Part shown: one piece after another, positions 24,974-34,452 of the stretch
Layout of the letters: every line of letters begins with the position of its first letter
How positions within the stretch are numbered: the first letter of the stretch is position 1
NCBI GenBank assembly: GCA_004563195.1
Contig: SFTJ01000001.1
Span: forward strand, 124,001-188,000
Length of the DNA: 64,000 bases
Source of the DNA: a bacterium
GTDB lineage: Bacteria; Bacteroidota; Bacteroidia; Bacteroidales; Muribaculaceae
Direction: 5' to 3'
Position numbers and translations under genes: made by a program
The notes under the pieces: model-generated
The model's database searches: none
Told to the model about the DNA's origin: nothing
The model's input: the letters and a program-made list of their open reading frames with translations, nothing else

Positions 24974-26539
24974 TTAGAATCGCACTCCTAAAGTAGCCAC
25001 TATCTGATCGCTGTTGTGCTTTATCAGATTGCTTGGCGATGCTTCGCCGTAGGCCACTACAGGCGAGAATGCGTGATATTCGCGTTCTTTGGTTCGGTGA
25101 ACATAAGCAATATCGGCATACACCTTACCAAACTTATAGCCGGCACCGAAGCTGAAATGTTGGGTATCCTTGTCGAAACCATATGCCGGTGTGGTGCTCA
25201 CGGTGTAGATGTCAATCCTGTTATTCAACGCATCGTCGTTAACGGGTGATGTTTCGTAAGAATAACCTGCACGAAGACTGAGTTGCGGGTCAACTCGGTA
25301 TTCTGCACCTATTCTGATGATATTCACGCCCTTGTAGTAGTTGCTGATATCGCCGTTGGTGTCGAAATAATCGTTACCGTAATCGTCTTGAAGTTTCATC
25401 GAGTCGTATGCCACGCGTTCGTAATCGAGGCTTATGATACCCTTAGTGCCTATTACTCCTGCCAAGCTGCCAATAAAGCGCCATGGTGTGCGTAGGCGAT
25501 ACCATGTTTCGCCATAATCGGTAGATACGCTGCTCTTTTGTCCCGAATAATCAAAACCTAATGAAGTGTTATAAGCATCTTTCATCGAGTAGTAGGTAGG
25601 AGTATGGAATGCAACACCTATTCTCAGCATATTGTTCGGACGAGCTATTACTCCCAACTTGAGGTTGAACCCCGTACCGGTGGTGTGAAGATAGTTTTCC
25701 AAAGCATACATAGCCGAGCCCATCACCACATTACCCACGCCGGTGATATCGTCGTTGATATAGGCATTGTCGAGAGCTTCGCCGTAGTAAGTGTAAGTCT
25801 TATAGTTGATGTCGGTAATGCCTACTGAGAGACCCCAATAGAGCACGTCCTTTACATTACCGCCGAAGCTGAGGTTAAACTCATCCACTCCGCCTTCTTC
25901 TTTCACTTCATATTCGCCGTAACCGTTGGTTCCGTCGCCATAGAGACCTTGGAACGATTTGCCATCGCTGCGAGGATTAATAAGGCTGCCATCGTAGGCA
26001 AGAATGTTTATCCAAGGCACACTGGTAGTGGCATAATCAGCGCTTGCCAATTCGTCGGCGGTCCATCCTTGGTCGTTGACACAACCGGCTATGTAGTTCG
26101 ACAACGACGATTGCAAATCGCGCATCTGACCTCTAAAGGCTCTTGCCTTGCTGGCACTGCGATTGTAGCTCACACCCCAGTTGAATGTTCGAAGTCCGTC
26201 GCTATTGAGGCGATAGGCACCTATATATCCAAATGAGTTGCAACTCACCTTGGTTTGATCCATTTTGTCGCTGAATGAGCGGTCTTCGCTCTTAGCCGAC
26301 TGCATATCGAAATCCACAGTAACCGACACATCCGAACTGCGATAAACGCCTATACCTGCAGGGTTCTGATTCATCGATGTTACATCGCCACCAAGGGCAC
26401 CAAATGCTCCACCCATTGCCATAAAGCGAGCTGTACCGCGAAAGTCGGTCTGCGACATTGCATAAGCATCGATTGCACTTTGTGCACTTAGCGCTACAGG
26501 CATTAGCGATGCGGCTATAATAAATAGTATCTTCTTCAT
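24974..26539 (-). CDS. FadL/OmpP1-family outer-membrane protein
   Basis: A 521-residue predicted outer-membrane beta-barrel. The signal peptide is MKKILFIIAASLMPVALSAQ, cut before SAIDAY. The mature start carries GTARFMAMGGAFGALGGDV and MNQNPAGIGVYRSS, the hatch-region pattern (AMGGA then NPAG) of the FadL/toluene-transporter family. The rest is alternating beta strands, and the chain ends in Phe after IVATLGVR, as barrel proteins do. Family members take up hydrophobic compounds; in Bacteroidales such proteins are often called hemin receptors without proof. It lies 58 bp downstream of a Trp/Tyr-rich secreted protein gene on the same strand, and the two probably form one operon. Confidence 0.82.
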   Translation of the reverse strand: MKKILFIIAASLMPVALSAQSAIDAYAMSQTDFRGTARFMAMGGAFGALGGDVTSMNQNPAGIGVYRSSDVSVTVDFDMQSAKSEDRSFSDKMDQTKVSCNSFGYIGAYRLNSDGLRTFNWGVSYNRSASKARAFRGQMRDLQSSLSNYIAGCVNDQGWTADELASADYATTSVPWINILAYDGSLINPRSDGKSFQGLYGDGTNGYGEYEVKEEGGVDEFNLSFGGNVKDVLYWGLSVGITDINYKTYTYYGEALDNAYINDDITGVGNVVMGSAMYALENYLHTTGTGFNLKLGVIARPNNMLRIGVAFHTPTYYSMKDAYNTSLGFDYSGQKSSVSTDYGETWYRLRTPWRFIGSLAGVIGTKGIISLDYERVAYDSMKLQDDYGNDYFDTNGDISNYYKGVNIIRIGAEYRVDPQLSLRAGYSYETSPVNDDALNNRIDIYTVSTTPAYGFDKDTQHFSFGAGYKFGKVYADIAYVHRTKEREYHAFSPVVAYGEASPSNLIKHNSDQIVATLGVRF

Positions 26540-26597
26540 TTTTATAATCAATAATTGTATTTTCTTGGTCTGATAAAAATCTTCACACTTGCCTCAA

Positions 26598-27818
26598 TTA
26601 TCTGCGGCCTCCACGTCCGCCACCGCCGCCACTTGAGCGACCGCCACCACTGCTGCCGGCGCTGCTGCGACCACCGCTATAGCTGCTTCCGCTATTGTAG
26701 CTACTGCTGCTTCGGGTGCTACTGTTATAGCTGTTGCGCGAATTGTATGAGTTGTTGTATGAACTTGACGATGAGCTGCGACGTTGTGTCGACACTGCAC
26801 TGCGACGTTGTGTCATGGCTTGCGTTGCCGATGCACCCACACTGCTGCGTATGCTTCCTGTGGTGCCGGGGCGCGACACTGTGGTAGATTGGCGAACAGG
26901 TCGGCTCGACGAAACGCCTGAGCTGCGATTAATCGATGTAGCTCGCGAAGAAATACGTCCTGTCGACGATGATGCTACCCCACCGCGACGGTTGCTTGCC
27001 GATGCATATCCCGGGCGGCCTGTTGCTCCCGACGGAAGTCGTCCGCTGTGACCGGCTGTCAATCTGCCTCCATCGCTTATGCGTGGACGGCCCACAGGAT
27101 AATAGTGGTGATGGTGTCCTCCCACCGGATAGCCATAACCCCATGGATTGTGCCATCCACAATACCAGCTGTGTGAATAATACCATGGATCGTGCCATCC
27201 ATACCAACCGCTATACCAAGGGTCGTACCAAGGACTATACCACGAGCTATACCATCCATATCGATATGGACGATACCAATAATAGCTCGACGGATAATAT
27301 CCACCCCAATAGTATGGATCGTAGAATCCGCTATATGTGGTGCCCACCACCAAATTCACGGTTGGTCGGTTCTCGTAATAGAGTTCTACGAGCTCGGCAT
27401 CATCGCTGCTATCTATAATATCGGCATTATGAAACTTTACGATACGGTCGGTGTAAGTAAAGTCACTACCGCTCAGCGAGTCGGCAACCACATAGTCGGC
27501 TGCATTCTCTTCGGCATAATATGCATCCATATCGTCGTCTCTATACCTGCGGTTATATTCATCAACGTCTCTGCCGTTTACCACTTGCGAATTGCTATAG
27601 GTGGTTGCCACAGTGTCGGTTCCGCCTAAATACTTGCTGAAATATGGGTTACGACTCGCTTGGCTCGAAGTGGAGCCCGACTGCTTCTTCACCTCCACAG
27701 CCTTGCTCTCCTTTTTCGTCGACCCTGCACTATAATAGATGTCATCATAGTCTTGAGCGCTTGCCACTGCACTGCCCAACAGCAAAGTTCCAATTAAAAC
27801 AGAAATGCAATTTTTCAT
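26598..27818 (-). CDS. Secreted low-complexity protein with Trp/Tyr-rich and Ser/Arg-rich segments
   Basis: A 406-residue protein of unrecognised function. The signal peptide is MKNCISVLIGTLLLGSAVASA. Residues about 25-165 are polar and acidic (DDDMDAYYAEEN). Residues about 165-245 are extraordinarily rich in Trp, Tyr, Gly and Pro, with an irregular repeat of the form SPWYDPWYSGWYGW, ending in a GGHHHHYYPVG histidine cluster. Residues about 250-406 are Ser/Arg/Gly/Asn-rich and end in GGGGGRGGRR. No enzymatic motif is visible. It is the first gene of an operon with a FadL-like barrel, so an envelope location is likely. Similar Trp/Tyr-rich proteins occur in other Bacteroidales as hypotheticals (general recollection, not checked). 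Confidence 0.8.
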   Translation of the reverse strand: MKNCISVLIGTLLLGSAVASAQDYDDIYYSAGSTKKESKAVEVKKQSGSTSSQASRNPYFSKYLGGTDTVATTYSNSQVVNGRDVDEYNRRYRDDDMDAYYAEENAADYVVADSLSGSDFTYTDRIVKFHNADIIDSSDDAELVELYYENRPTVNLVVGTTYSGFYDPYYWGGYYPSSYYWYRPYRYGWYSSWYSPWYDPWYSGWYGWHDPWYYSHSWYCGWHNPWGYGYPVGGHHHHYYPVGRPRISDGGRLTAGHSGRLPSGATGRPGYASASNRRGGVASSSTGRISSRATSINRSSGVSSSRPVRQSTTVSRPGTTGSIRSSVGASATQAMTQRRSAVSTQRRSSSSSSYNNSYNSRNSYNSSTRSSSSYNSGSSYSGGRSSAGSSGGGRSSGGGGGRGGRR

Positions 27819-28058
27819 AATTCTATCTTTGTTTAATCAGTAATTTTTCATCTTTTTGTTATTTAGACCGAAAAACAATCTTTTGGTTTAATCCGGTGAT
27901 ATTTCTTTGTAAAAATAAGCATTTCATTCCACAATTCGATACCGAGGGCATTATTATTAAGAATATTTATGTTAAAACACCAGTCTGTCAATTCATTCAC
28001 CACCATTATCGAGCAAAGAATGCTTATTGCATAATTTCAGCCTCTGCCACTCAAGAGT

Positions 28059-28089
28059 TTTGCCATCTCGATTATTCTTAATACTTTTG
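28059..28089 (+). promoter_or_regulatory. Promoter of the dus-trmN6 operon
   Basis: TTTG (28059-28062), 19 bp, TACTTTTG (28082-28089): an exact consensus promoter. It predicts a start near 28096 and a 5' untranslated RNA of about 90 nt. Confidence 0.8.
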
Positions 28090-28112
28090 CATCACCAATA
28101 ATAATTATAGAC

Positions 28113-28158
28113 GCTCGAAATACTACTGAAGTATTCGTAATAGCTCCTCCCTTCGAGC
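28113..28158 (+). promoter_or_regulatory. Nested hairpin in the dus leader RNA
   Basis: GCTCGAA (28113-28119) pairs with TTCGAGC (28152-28158). Inside, ATACT and AGTAT form a second 5-bp hairpin around ACTGA. It lies in the predicted 5' untranslated RNA, 30 bp before the dus ATG. Its role is unknown. Confidence 0.5.
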
Positions 28159-28187
28159 CATCAACCACATATTGTATTCATATATAT

Positions 28188-29102
28188 ATGACAACTATTG
28201 CTATTCATCAAGCGCCCCTCCAGGGCTTTACCGACCATATATGGCGAAATGCTTTCAACGCCACATTCGGAGGCATAGAGTGTTTCTATTCTTCGTTTTT
28301 GCGCATCGAGCACGGCGATTTTCGCAGAAAAGACATTCGCGACATTCTCCCCGACAACAATAGCGGCATGCGTTTCGTGCCTCAGATTTTGGCTTGCCCT
28401 CCCGAGGAGGCTTTGGTTATGGCAGACAAAATAGCTGAAATGGGATATAATCGCATCGACATCAATCTCGGTTGTCCGTTTCCTCCCATCACTCGCAAAA
28501 ACCGTGGTGCCGGAATGCTTGCCAATCCCGATTCGGTGCAGCAGCTGTTTTCCACTCTTGCTGCAAAAGAAGGAATTACTTATTCCATAAAAATGCGTTT
28601 GGGAATGACTACCGCCGATGAATGGAAACAAATCTTGCCGCTTTGCGACATAATTGCACCATCACACATCACCATTCACCCTCGCTTAGGCGCTCAGCAA
28701 TATAAAGGTGACATCGATATGGAGCAATTTGCCGCTCTATACAACACTTGCAAATATCCGCTTATCTACAACGGCGACATTACCACTCGCGCACAAGTAG
28801 ACGATATAAAAGCAAAGTTCCCTAACCTAATGGCGGTGATGATAGGACGAGGACTGCTTTACAACCCGTCGATGCTCGCCCCAACCACCGACTACGATGC
28901 TATACATCTCTTCCACTCTCGCCTTTTTGAAGGCAACAAAAATTATCTCGAAGGCGGCGACCATCAGGTGCTGGCAAAGATGCTAACCTATTGGGAATAC
29001 CTACTGCCCGATGCCGACAAAAGTCTTCGCAAGAAGATTCTCAAAAGCACTTCATTGCTCAAATATTCTGCTGCCGTAGAAAATTTATTCTCTAAAATAT
29101 AA
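28188..29102 (+). CDS. tRNA-dihydrouridine synthase
   Basis: A 304-residue FMN enzyme that reduces uridines in the tRNA D-loop using NADPH. The TIM-barrel start APLQGFTDHIWRNAF matches the FMN-binding first strand. INLGCPFPPITRKNRGAGM contains the catalytic Cys and the Lys-Asn-Gly/Arg-type motif in its usual place near residue 95. IHPRLGAQQYKG and YNGDITT with MIGRGLLYNP give the phosphate-binding loops. Which Dus subtype it is (A, B or C) is not assigned. It is followed 2 bp later by a tRNA methyltransferase gene, making a tRNA-modification pair. Confidence 0.92.
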   Translation: MTTIAIHQAPLQGFTDHIWRNAFNATFGGIECFYSSFLRIEHGDFRRKDIRDILPDNNSGMRFVPQILACPPEEALVMADKIAEMGYNRIDINLGCPFPPITRKNRGAGMLANPDSVQQLFSTLAAKEGITYSIKMRLGMTTADEWKQILPLCDIIAPSHITIHPRLGAQQYKGDIDMEQFAALYNTCKYPLIYNGDITTRAQVDDIKAKFPNLMAVMIGRGLLYNPSMLAPTTDYDAIHLFHSRLFEGNKNYLEGGDHQVLAKMLTYWEYLLPDADKSLRKKILKSTSLLKYSAAVENLFSKI

Positions 29103-29104
29103 TT

Positions 29105-29818
29105 ATGCGCGAAAGAGTATTCCGATTTAAGCAATTCAGCGTCAGTCACGAAAAATGCGCTATGAAAGTAGGCACCGATGGTGTTCTGCTCGGTGCTTGG
29201 TGCGATGTGGAGAATGCTCGGTCAACACTCGACATAGGCACCGGCAGTGGCCTTATTGCGCTAATGGTGGCACAGCGGAATCCTCATACTTCGATTCTTG
29301 CCATCGATATTGAGCCGTTGGCTGTAGAAGAAGCTAACTACAACTTCACAAACAGTCCTTGGGCCGACCGATTGCGTGCCGTAAAAGCCGATTTTGTAAG
29401 TTTTCCCGGGCTGACCGATGTGCGATTCGACCTAATCGTGTCGAATCCACCATTTTTTGTCGATTCACTCACCTGCCCCGATGCCAATCGCTCCACTGCT
29501 CGCCACACCGCACAATTGCCATTCGACAAACTCATCACCGGTGCAGCTCATTTGCTTAATCCCGGTGGAAAGTTATGCTTAATCACACCTGCCGACTGCG
29601 AAAATCTCATTACCGAGCTGTCGCTCGCCAATAATCTGCACATCATAGGCAAAACTTTTGTTCACCCCACTCCCGATGCTTTGCCAAAACGCATTCTCTG
29701 GAAAATATCCAATCGAAACGCCGATTTGGTCGAAAACCATCTAACTATCGAAATCACCCGACATCAATATACCGAAAACTACATCGCCCTCACTCGTCAA
29801 TTCTATTTAAAGATGTAG
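29105..29818 (+). CDS. trmN6: tRNA1(Val) adenine-37 N6-methyltransferase (YfiC/TrmN6 family)
   Basis: A 237-residue SAM-dependent methyltransferase. The SAM-binding motif LDIGTGSGLIALMVAQ is near residue 42, AIDIEPLAVEEA is the acidic loop, and VSNPPFFVDS near residue 115 is the NPPF catalytic motif for N6-adenine methylation. The N-terminal FRFKQFSV and CAMKVGTDGVLLGAW are typical of the YfiC family. It is encoded directly after a dihydrouridine synthase gene with a 2-bp gap, supporting a tRNA target. Confidence 0.92.
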   Translation: MRERVFRFKQFSVSHEKCAMKVGTDGVLLGAWCDVENARSTLDIGTGSGLIALMVAQRNPHTSILAIDIEPLAVEEANYNFTNSPWADRLRAVKADFVSFPGLTDVRFDLIVSNPPFFVDSLTCPDANRSTARHTAQLPFDKLITGAAHLLNPGGKLCLITPADCENLITELSLANNLHIIGKTFVHPTPDALPKRILWKISNRNADLVENHLTIEITRHQYTENYIALTRQFYLKM

Positions 29819-30217
29819 CAAAAATGCCCATAATTTTTGACTTTACTTCCTATACTGAGGTGATAAATTAAAACTTTAATCGAAAAACACTTTTTTGCTA
29901 CAATCAAACTTTCAATTCGCCACTTTGGTTAACGATTATAAGAAATCTTGCCAAATTTTGCCTACAAATTATCATTAAAATCGCTTCATTTGGCCCGTTT
30001 GATTACAAAACGTAATCATATTATAGCATTTTTACGTCACATCGAAACCCAGAAAGGCCAAATTAATTACAATTTATTTTAAAACTATATTATTGATTAT
30101 CAGTTACTTAGAATATATTTTAAAAATTTCATCCAAAAATGTGTTATAAATTGAAATTATCAATTATTTTTGCACTCGATTTAAGAAACAGAATTAAGAA
30201 TAAACAAACATAAGACT
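29819..30217. other. Structured intergenic region between trmN6 and marC
   Basis: There is no gene. GTAGCAAAAA starting at 29815 and TTTTTTGCTAC (29891-29901) are long-range inverted arms that may end the trmN6 transcript. Further on, ATTTGGCC (29988-29995) and GGCCAAAT (30056-30063) enclose a GATTAC-AAAAC-GTAATC hairpin (30001-30017). A -7 element TATTTTTG (30165-30172) precedes marC by 45 bp; the -33 region is weak. Confidence 0.55.
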
Positions 30218-30805
30218 ATGCTTTCACAATTAGACATCAATGAAATCATCGGGGCATTTATGGTCCTTTTTGCAATTATCGACATTATAGGATCAGTGCC
30301 AATCATTATCGGCATTAAGCAACGCGGTGGTGTGGTAATACCATCTAAAGCAGCTATCTATGCCGGAATTTTGCTAGCCATATTCTTCTATGCCGGCGAA
30401 GGTATCCTGACTTTATTCCATGTCGACATCGCTTCGTTTGCCGCTGCAGGTGCTATCGTCATCTTCCTCGTTGCCATCGAAATGCTTCTCGACATAGAGA
30501 TTTTCCGAAACAATGGTCCTTCGGCTTCGGGTACTATAGTTCCTATTGTATTCCCTCTTATTGCCGGTGCCGGTACTTTCACCACTTTAATTTCGCTTAA
30601 GGCTGAGTATCACGACATCAATATTCTTATAGGCCTTTTCCTTAATATGGTTTGGACCTACTTCGTAATTAAGCTCACCGACCCTATCGAGAGAATGCTA
30701 AGCAAAGGCGGCCTTTACATGCTCCGTAAATTCTTTGGTATCATTCTGCTTGCCATCTCGGTTAAGCTCTTTACCACCAACTTTGCTCAACTATTCCAAA
30801 TATAA
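30218..30805 (+). CDS. MarC-family integral membrane protein
   Basis: A 195-residue inner-membrane protein of the MarC/UPF0056 family with six predicted helices. The first helix pattern FMVLFAIIDIIGSVPIIIG, the second-half PIVFPLIAGAGTFTTLI (the conserved P-x-A-GPG-type region) and the C-terminal KFFGIILLAISVKLF all fit. Family members were once linked to multidrug resistance, a claim later withdrawn; the real function is unknown. It is monocistronic, followed by a strong terminator. Confidence 0.88.
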   Translation: MLSQLDINEIIGAFMVLFAIIDIIGSVPIIIGIKQRGGVVIPSKAAIYAGILLAIFFYAGEGILTLFHVDIASFAAAGAIVIFLVAIEMLLDIEIFRNNGPSASGTIVPIVFPLIAGAGTFTTLISLKAEYHDINILIGLFLNMVWTYFVIKLTDPIERMLSKGGLYMLRKFFGIILLAISVKLFTTNFAQLFQI

Positions 30806-30837
30806 CAATTCTTCTAACCAATTTAAATCACATCTCG

Positions 30838-30870
30838 GCAGCGAATCCCTTTGCGATTCGCTGCTTTTTT
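30838..30870 (+). terminator. Terminator after marC
   Basis: Perfect 10-bp arms GCAGCGAATC (30838-30847) and GATTCGCTGC (30855-30864) with a 7-nt loop are followed by six T residues. Confidence 0.93.
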
Positions 30871-30898
30871 GTTGGCTATTCCGCTCTTCCACAAAATA

Positions 30899-30936
30899 AT
30901 TACGGCCACATTCTAACGAAAGAATGTAGCCGTAAT
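30899..30936 (-). terminator. Terminator after carB (leftward)
   Basis: ATTACGGC and ACATTCT (30899-30914) pair with AGAATGT and GCCGTAAT (ending 30936) with one mismatch and a short loop. Read leftward it follows carB by 34 bp and precedes AT-rich sequence; together with the marC terminator it separates the convergent genes. Confidence 0.75.
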
Positions 30937-30969
30937 GGATATTATCAACTTGAGATATTGCTATCCCTA

Positions 30970-33900
30970 TTAGTTTTCGTCGTATTCTTGCCAGCTCTTT
31001 ATCTTGATGTCGCTAAGCTTCATCTCGCAGAATGCATCGATAAACGCCTTTGCCAAACGAACATTAGTAATCAATGGAATATTGTGGTCGATAGCGCCGC
31101 GGCGTATTCTATATCCATTGGTAAGCTCACGCTTTGAGTGATTCTTTGGAATATTAATAATCAAGTCGAAAACGTGATTGCTTATCATCTCGAGTATGTT
31201 GCTCTCGCCTGATGCCTCTTCATCGGGCCAACATACCTTGTGAGCCTCCACGCCATGGTCGTTCAAGAACTTGGCTGTGCCTTCGGTGGCATATATTGCG
31301 TAACCTGATTTCTGCAACTTGATGCTCGCATCGAGCAAATCGACCTTCGAACGCGTGTCTCCACTCGAAATCAAGATACCCTTTTCAGGAATATGATAGC
31401 CGGTGGCAATGAGTGCATTAAGCAATGCTTCGTTATAATCATCGCCCAAGCAACCAACTTCACCTGTCGACGACATATCAACACCGAGCACCGGGTCGGC
31501 ATTCTGCAATCGCGCAAAACTAAACTGCGATGCCTTAACACCTATTCTATCGATGTCGAACGCACTCTTGTCGGGACGAACGTATGGCGCATCGAGCATA
31601 ATCTTTGTAGCTGTCTCGATAAAGTTTCTCTTGAGCACCTTGCTCACAAACGGGAAGCTGCGCGATGCACGCAAGTTACATTCTATCACTTTCACTTCAC
31701 GATCCTTTGCCAAGAACTGCATATTGAACGGACCGCTAATGTTAAGTTCCTTAGCTATGGCGCGGCTAATCTTCTTGATTTGGCGTGCTGTAGAGAAATA
31801 GATGTGCTGTGCAGGGAACACCATAGTAGCGTCACCCGAGTGTACGCCGGCAAATTCCACGTGCTCGCTGATAGCATATTCCACTATCTCTCCGTGGTCG
31901 GCTACTGCATCAAATTCTATTTCTTTGGTTTCTTGCATAAATTGCGAGATTACTACAGGATATTCCTTGCTTACTTCGCTCGCCATCTGCAAGAAGCGCT
32001 TCAGCTCTTCTTCATCGTAGCACACATTCATAGCTGCACCCGAAAGCACATACGATGGGCGAACCAATACGGGATAACCCACACGGTCGACAAATTTCTT
32101 CACATCGTCCATGCTGGTAAGTGCGCTCCACTTCGGTTGGTCTATCCCGAGCTGGTCGAGCATTGCCGAGAACTTGTTGCGATTCTCTGCTCGGTCGATC
32201 GATACCGGCGATGTTCCGAGAATTGGCACACTCTGGCGATGCAATTTCATAGCCAGATTATTTGGTATCTGACCTCCCACCGACACAATAACGCCTCTTG
32301 GCATCTCGAGGTCGATAACGTCGAGCACTCGTTCGAACGACAATTCGTCGAAATACAAGCGGTCGCACATATCGTAGTCGGTCGACACCGTTTCGGGATT
32401 ATAATTTATCATTATGCTCTTATATCCGAGCTTGCGCGCTGTCTGAATGGCATTTACCGAACACCAGTCGAATTCCACCGACGAACCTATGCGATATGCT
32501 CCCGAACCAAGTACCACCACCGACTTCTCGTTGCTGTAATAGTTCACATCGTAACCTTCTACCGAATATGTCATATACAAGTAGTTGGTCAAGTCGGGAT
32601 GTTCGCTTGCCACGGTGTTGATACGCTTCACTGCGGGAAGGATACCCAACTTTTTGCGATAAGCTCGCACGGCAAGGTTTTCTTTCTCCATGTTGGTATC
32701 TACAGGCTTGCACACAAAGCGAGCTATCTGGAAGTCGCTAAAGCCAAGCACTTTAGCTTCGCGTAGCACTTCGGCAGGCAGTTCTTCAAGCGAATTGTAA
32801 CCACATAGTTTGTGCTTATAATCCACTATGTTCTTAAGTTTGCCCAAGAACCAACGGTCGATTTTGGTAAGTTCGTATATGCGGTCGATTGAATAGCCTT
32901 CTTCGAGAGCTTGAGCTATGGCAAATGTGCGCAAATCGGTAGGATTGGCAAGCTCGTCATCGAGATTTTCAAATTTAAGGTGGTCGTTACCCACAAATCC
33001 GTGCATACCCTGACCTATCATACGAAGACCTTTTTGAATAATCTCCTCGAATGTGCGACCTATCGACATTATCTCGCCCACCGACTTCATACTCGAGCCA
33101 ATGCGGCGACTTACACCGGCAAACTTCGTCAAGTCCCAGCGTGGTATCTTGCATATCAAATAGTCGAGTTGGGGAGCTACATATGCCGAGTTGGGAGTAT
33201 CCATTTCACCTATCTGGTCGAGAGTGTAGCCGAGAGCTATCTTAGCGGCAACAAATGCCAATGGGTAGCCGGTAGCCTTCGATGCTAAAGCCGAGCTACG
33301 ACTCAAGCGAGCATTTACCTCTATTATGCGATAGTCGTTTGTTTCGGCATTGAATGCATATTGTATGTTACATTCGCCCACGATGCCAAGGTGACGCACA
33401 GCCTTTACGCTCAATTCTTGCAACATCTTCACTTGCTCATCAGTAAGCGAGCATGTGGGTGCCACCACTATCGATTCTCCGGTATGTATGCCAAGAGGGT
33501 CGAAGTTTTCCATACTTGCCACGGTGAAGCAGCGATCGTTGGCATCGCGTATCACCTCAAACTCTATCTCTTTCCAACCCTTAAGCGACTCTTCCACGAG
33601 AATCTGCGGTGCAAAAGTGAATGCACTTTCGGCAAGTTTCACAAACGATTCCTCGTCGGGGCATATTCCCGAGCCCAAGCCGCCCAAAGCATAAGCCGAG
33701 CGAATCATCACCGGATAATTGATGCGTCGGGCTGCTGCCAAGGCATCTTGCATTGTTTCCACTGCCTGGCTTACCGGCGATTTCAGACCTATTTCATTGA
33801 GTCGTTTCACAAAACGGTCTCGGTCTTCGGTGTCCATAATCACTTCCACCGACGTACCGAGAACCTTCACTCCAAATTCTTCAAGTATACCCTTCTGATG

Positions 33901-34200
33901 CAATTCAGTGCCGCAATTCAGTGCTGTTTGGCCTCCGAAAGCAAGCAATATGCCATCCGGACGCTCTTTCTTGATTATCTCGGTGACAAAATGCGTGTTA
34001 ACCGGCAAAAAGTAAACCTTGTCGGCTATACCTTCCGAAGTTTGAATCGTTGCAATGTTGGGATTGACTAATACAGAGCGAATGCCCTCTTCTCGTAGCG
34101 CCTTGAGTGCCTGCGAGCCCGAATAGTCGAATTCGCCCGCCTGACCTATCTTTAGCGCACCTGAGCCTAATACCAAAACTTTGGTCAGCTTCTTGTCCAT
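30970..34200 (-). CDS. carB: Carbamoyl-phosphate synthase large subunit
   Basis: A 1076-residue enzyme that makes carbamoyl phosphate from bicarbonate, ammonia and two ATP, for pyrimidines and arginine. It begins VLVLGSGALKIGQAGEFDYSG and has two homologous ATP-grasp halves (the second beginning VVVLGSGAYRIGSSVEFDW near residue 555), each with its EVNARLSRSSALASKATGYP-type or ECNLRASRSFPFVSKV motif. The last 140 residues form the methylglyoxal-synthase-like allosteric domain (KGILISSGDTRSKVD). Length is nearly identical to the E. coli subunit. The small subunit gene carA is not adjacent: the upstream side holds only a divergent promoter region and prfA, so carA must be elsewhere. Confidence 0.97.
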   Translation of the reverse strand: MDKKLTKVLVLGSGALKIGQAGEFDYSGSQALKALREEGIRSVLVNPNIATIQTSEGIADKVYFLPVNTHFVTEIIKKERPDGILLAFGGQTALNCGTELHQKGILEEFGVKVLGTSVEVIMDTEDRDRFVKRLNEIGLKSPVSQAVETMQDALAAARRINYPVMIRSAYALGGLGSGICPDEESFVKLAESAFTFAPQILVEESLKGWKEIEFEVIRDANDRCFTVASMENFDPLGIHTGESIVVAPTCSLTDEQVKMLQELSVKAVRHLGIVGECNIQYAFNAETNDYRIIEVNARLSRSSALASKATGYPLAFVAAKIALGYTLDQIGEMDTPNSAYVAPQLDYLICKIPRWDLTKFAGVSRRIGSSMKSVGEIMSIGRTFEEIIQKGLRMIGQGMHGFVGNDHLKFENLDDELANPTDLRTFAIAQALEEGYSIDRIYELTKIDRWFLGKLKNIVDYKHKLCGYNSLEELPAEVLREAKVLGFSDFQIARFVCKPVDTNMEKENLAVRAYRKKLGILPAVKRINTVASEHPDLTNYLYMTYSVEGYDVNYYSNEKSVVVLGSGAYRIGSSVEFDWCSVNAIQTARKLGYKSIMINYNPETVSTDYDMCDRLYFDELSFERVLDVIDLEMPRGVIVSVGGQIPNNLAMKLHRQSVPILGTSPVSIDRAENRNKFSAMLDQLGIDQPKWSALTSMDDVKKFVDRVGYPVLVRPSYVLSGAAMNVCYDEEELKRFLQMASEVSKEYPVVISQFMQETKEIEFDAVADHGEIVEYAISEHVEFAGVHSGDATMVFPAQHIYFSTARQIKKISRAIAKELNISGPFNMQFLAKDREVKVIECNLRASRSFPFVSKVLKRNFIETATKIMLDAPYVRPDKSAFDIDRIGVKASQFSFARLQNADPVLGVDMSSTGEVGCLGDDYNEALLNALIATGYHIPEKGILISSGDTRSKVDLLDASIKLQKSGYAIYATEGTAKFLNDHGVEAHKVCWPDEEASGESNILEMISNHVFDLIINIPKNHSKRELTNGYRIRRGAIDHNIPLITNVRLAKAFIDAFCEMKLSDIKIKSWQEYDEN

Positions 34201-34452
34201 AATGCTTTTCAGTTTTAATTTGTGTTATTTTGATACAAAGATAATCCAAATTTTCCCTACATCATAATCTTTTCAAAATATTTGTTATTTCGCCACTGCA
34301 GTTTTCATTCTTTACTGTGTCTTTTGGCGTCTTGTGTAGCGTTATTTTTACTCATCACCATTATATATTTATTGTGTCAACTTATATATTATTCGCCAAA
34401 AAATTTGTAATTTTGCCTATACATATTATTTATATATACCAAGCACTATTTT

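Larger units (their letters stand above)
27819..28187. other. Divergent intergenic region upstream of the Trp/Tyr-rich gene and dus
   Basis: The part near the leftward gene is AT-rich with no clear consensus promoter. The part near dus holds a perfect promoter and a structured leader (both listed separately). No credible small gene is seen. Confidence 0.5.

Noticed and set aside
26734..27629. Open frames opposite the Trp/Tyr-rich gene
   Set aside because: They arise from the repetitive composition of that gene; the sense frame has a signal peptide and fits the operon with the barrel gene.
31393..32766. 457-codon open frame opposite carB
   Set aside because: It is fully antisense to a clear CarB ATP-grasp protein; its His/Cys/Arg-rich translation is typical of the complementary frame of a biased gene.
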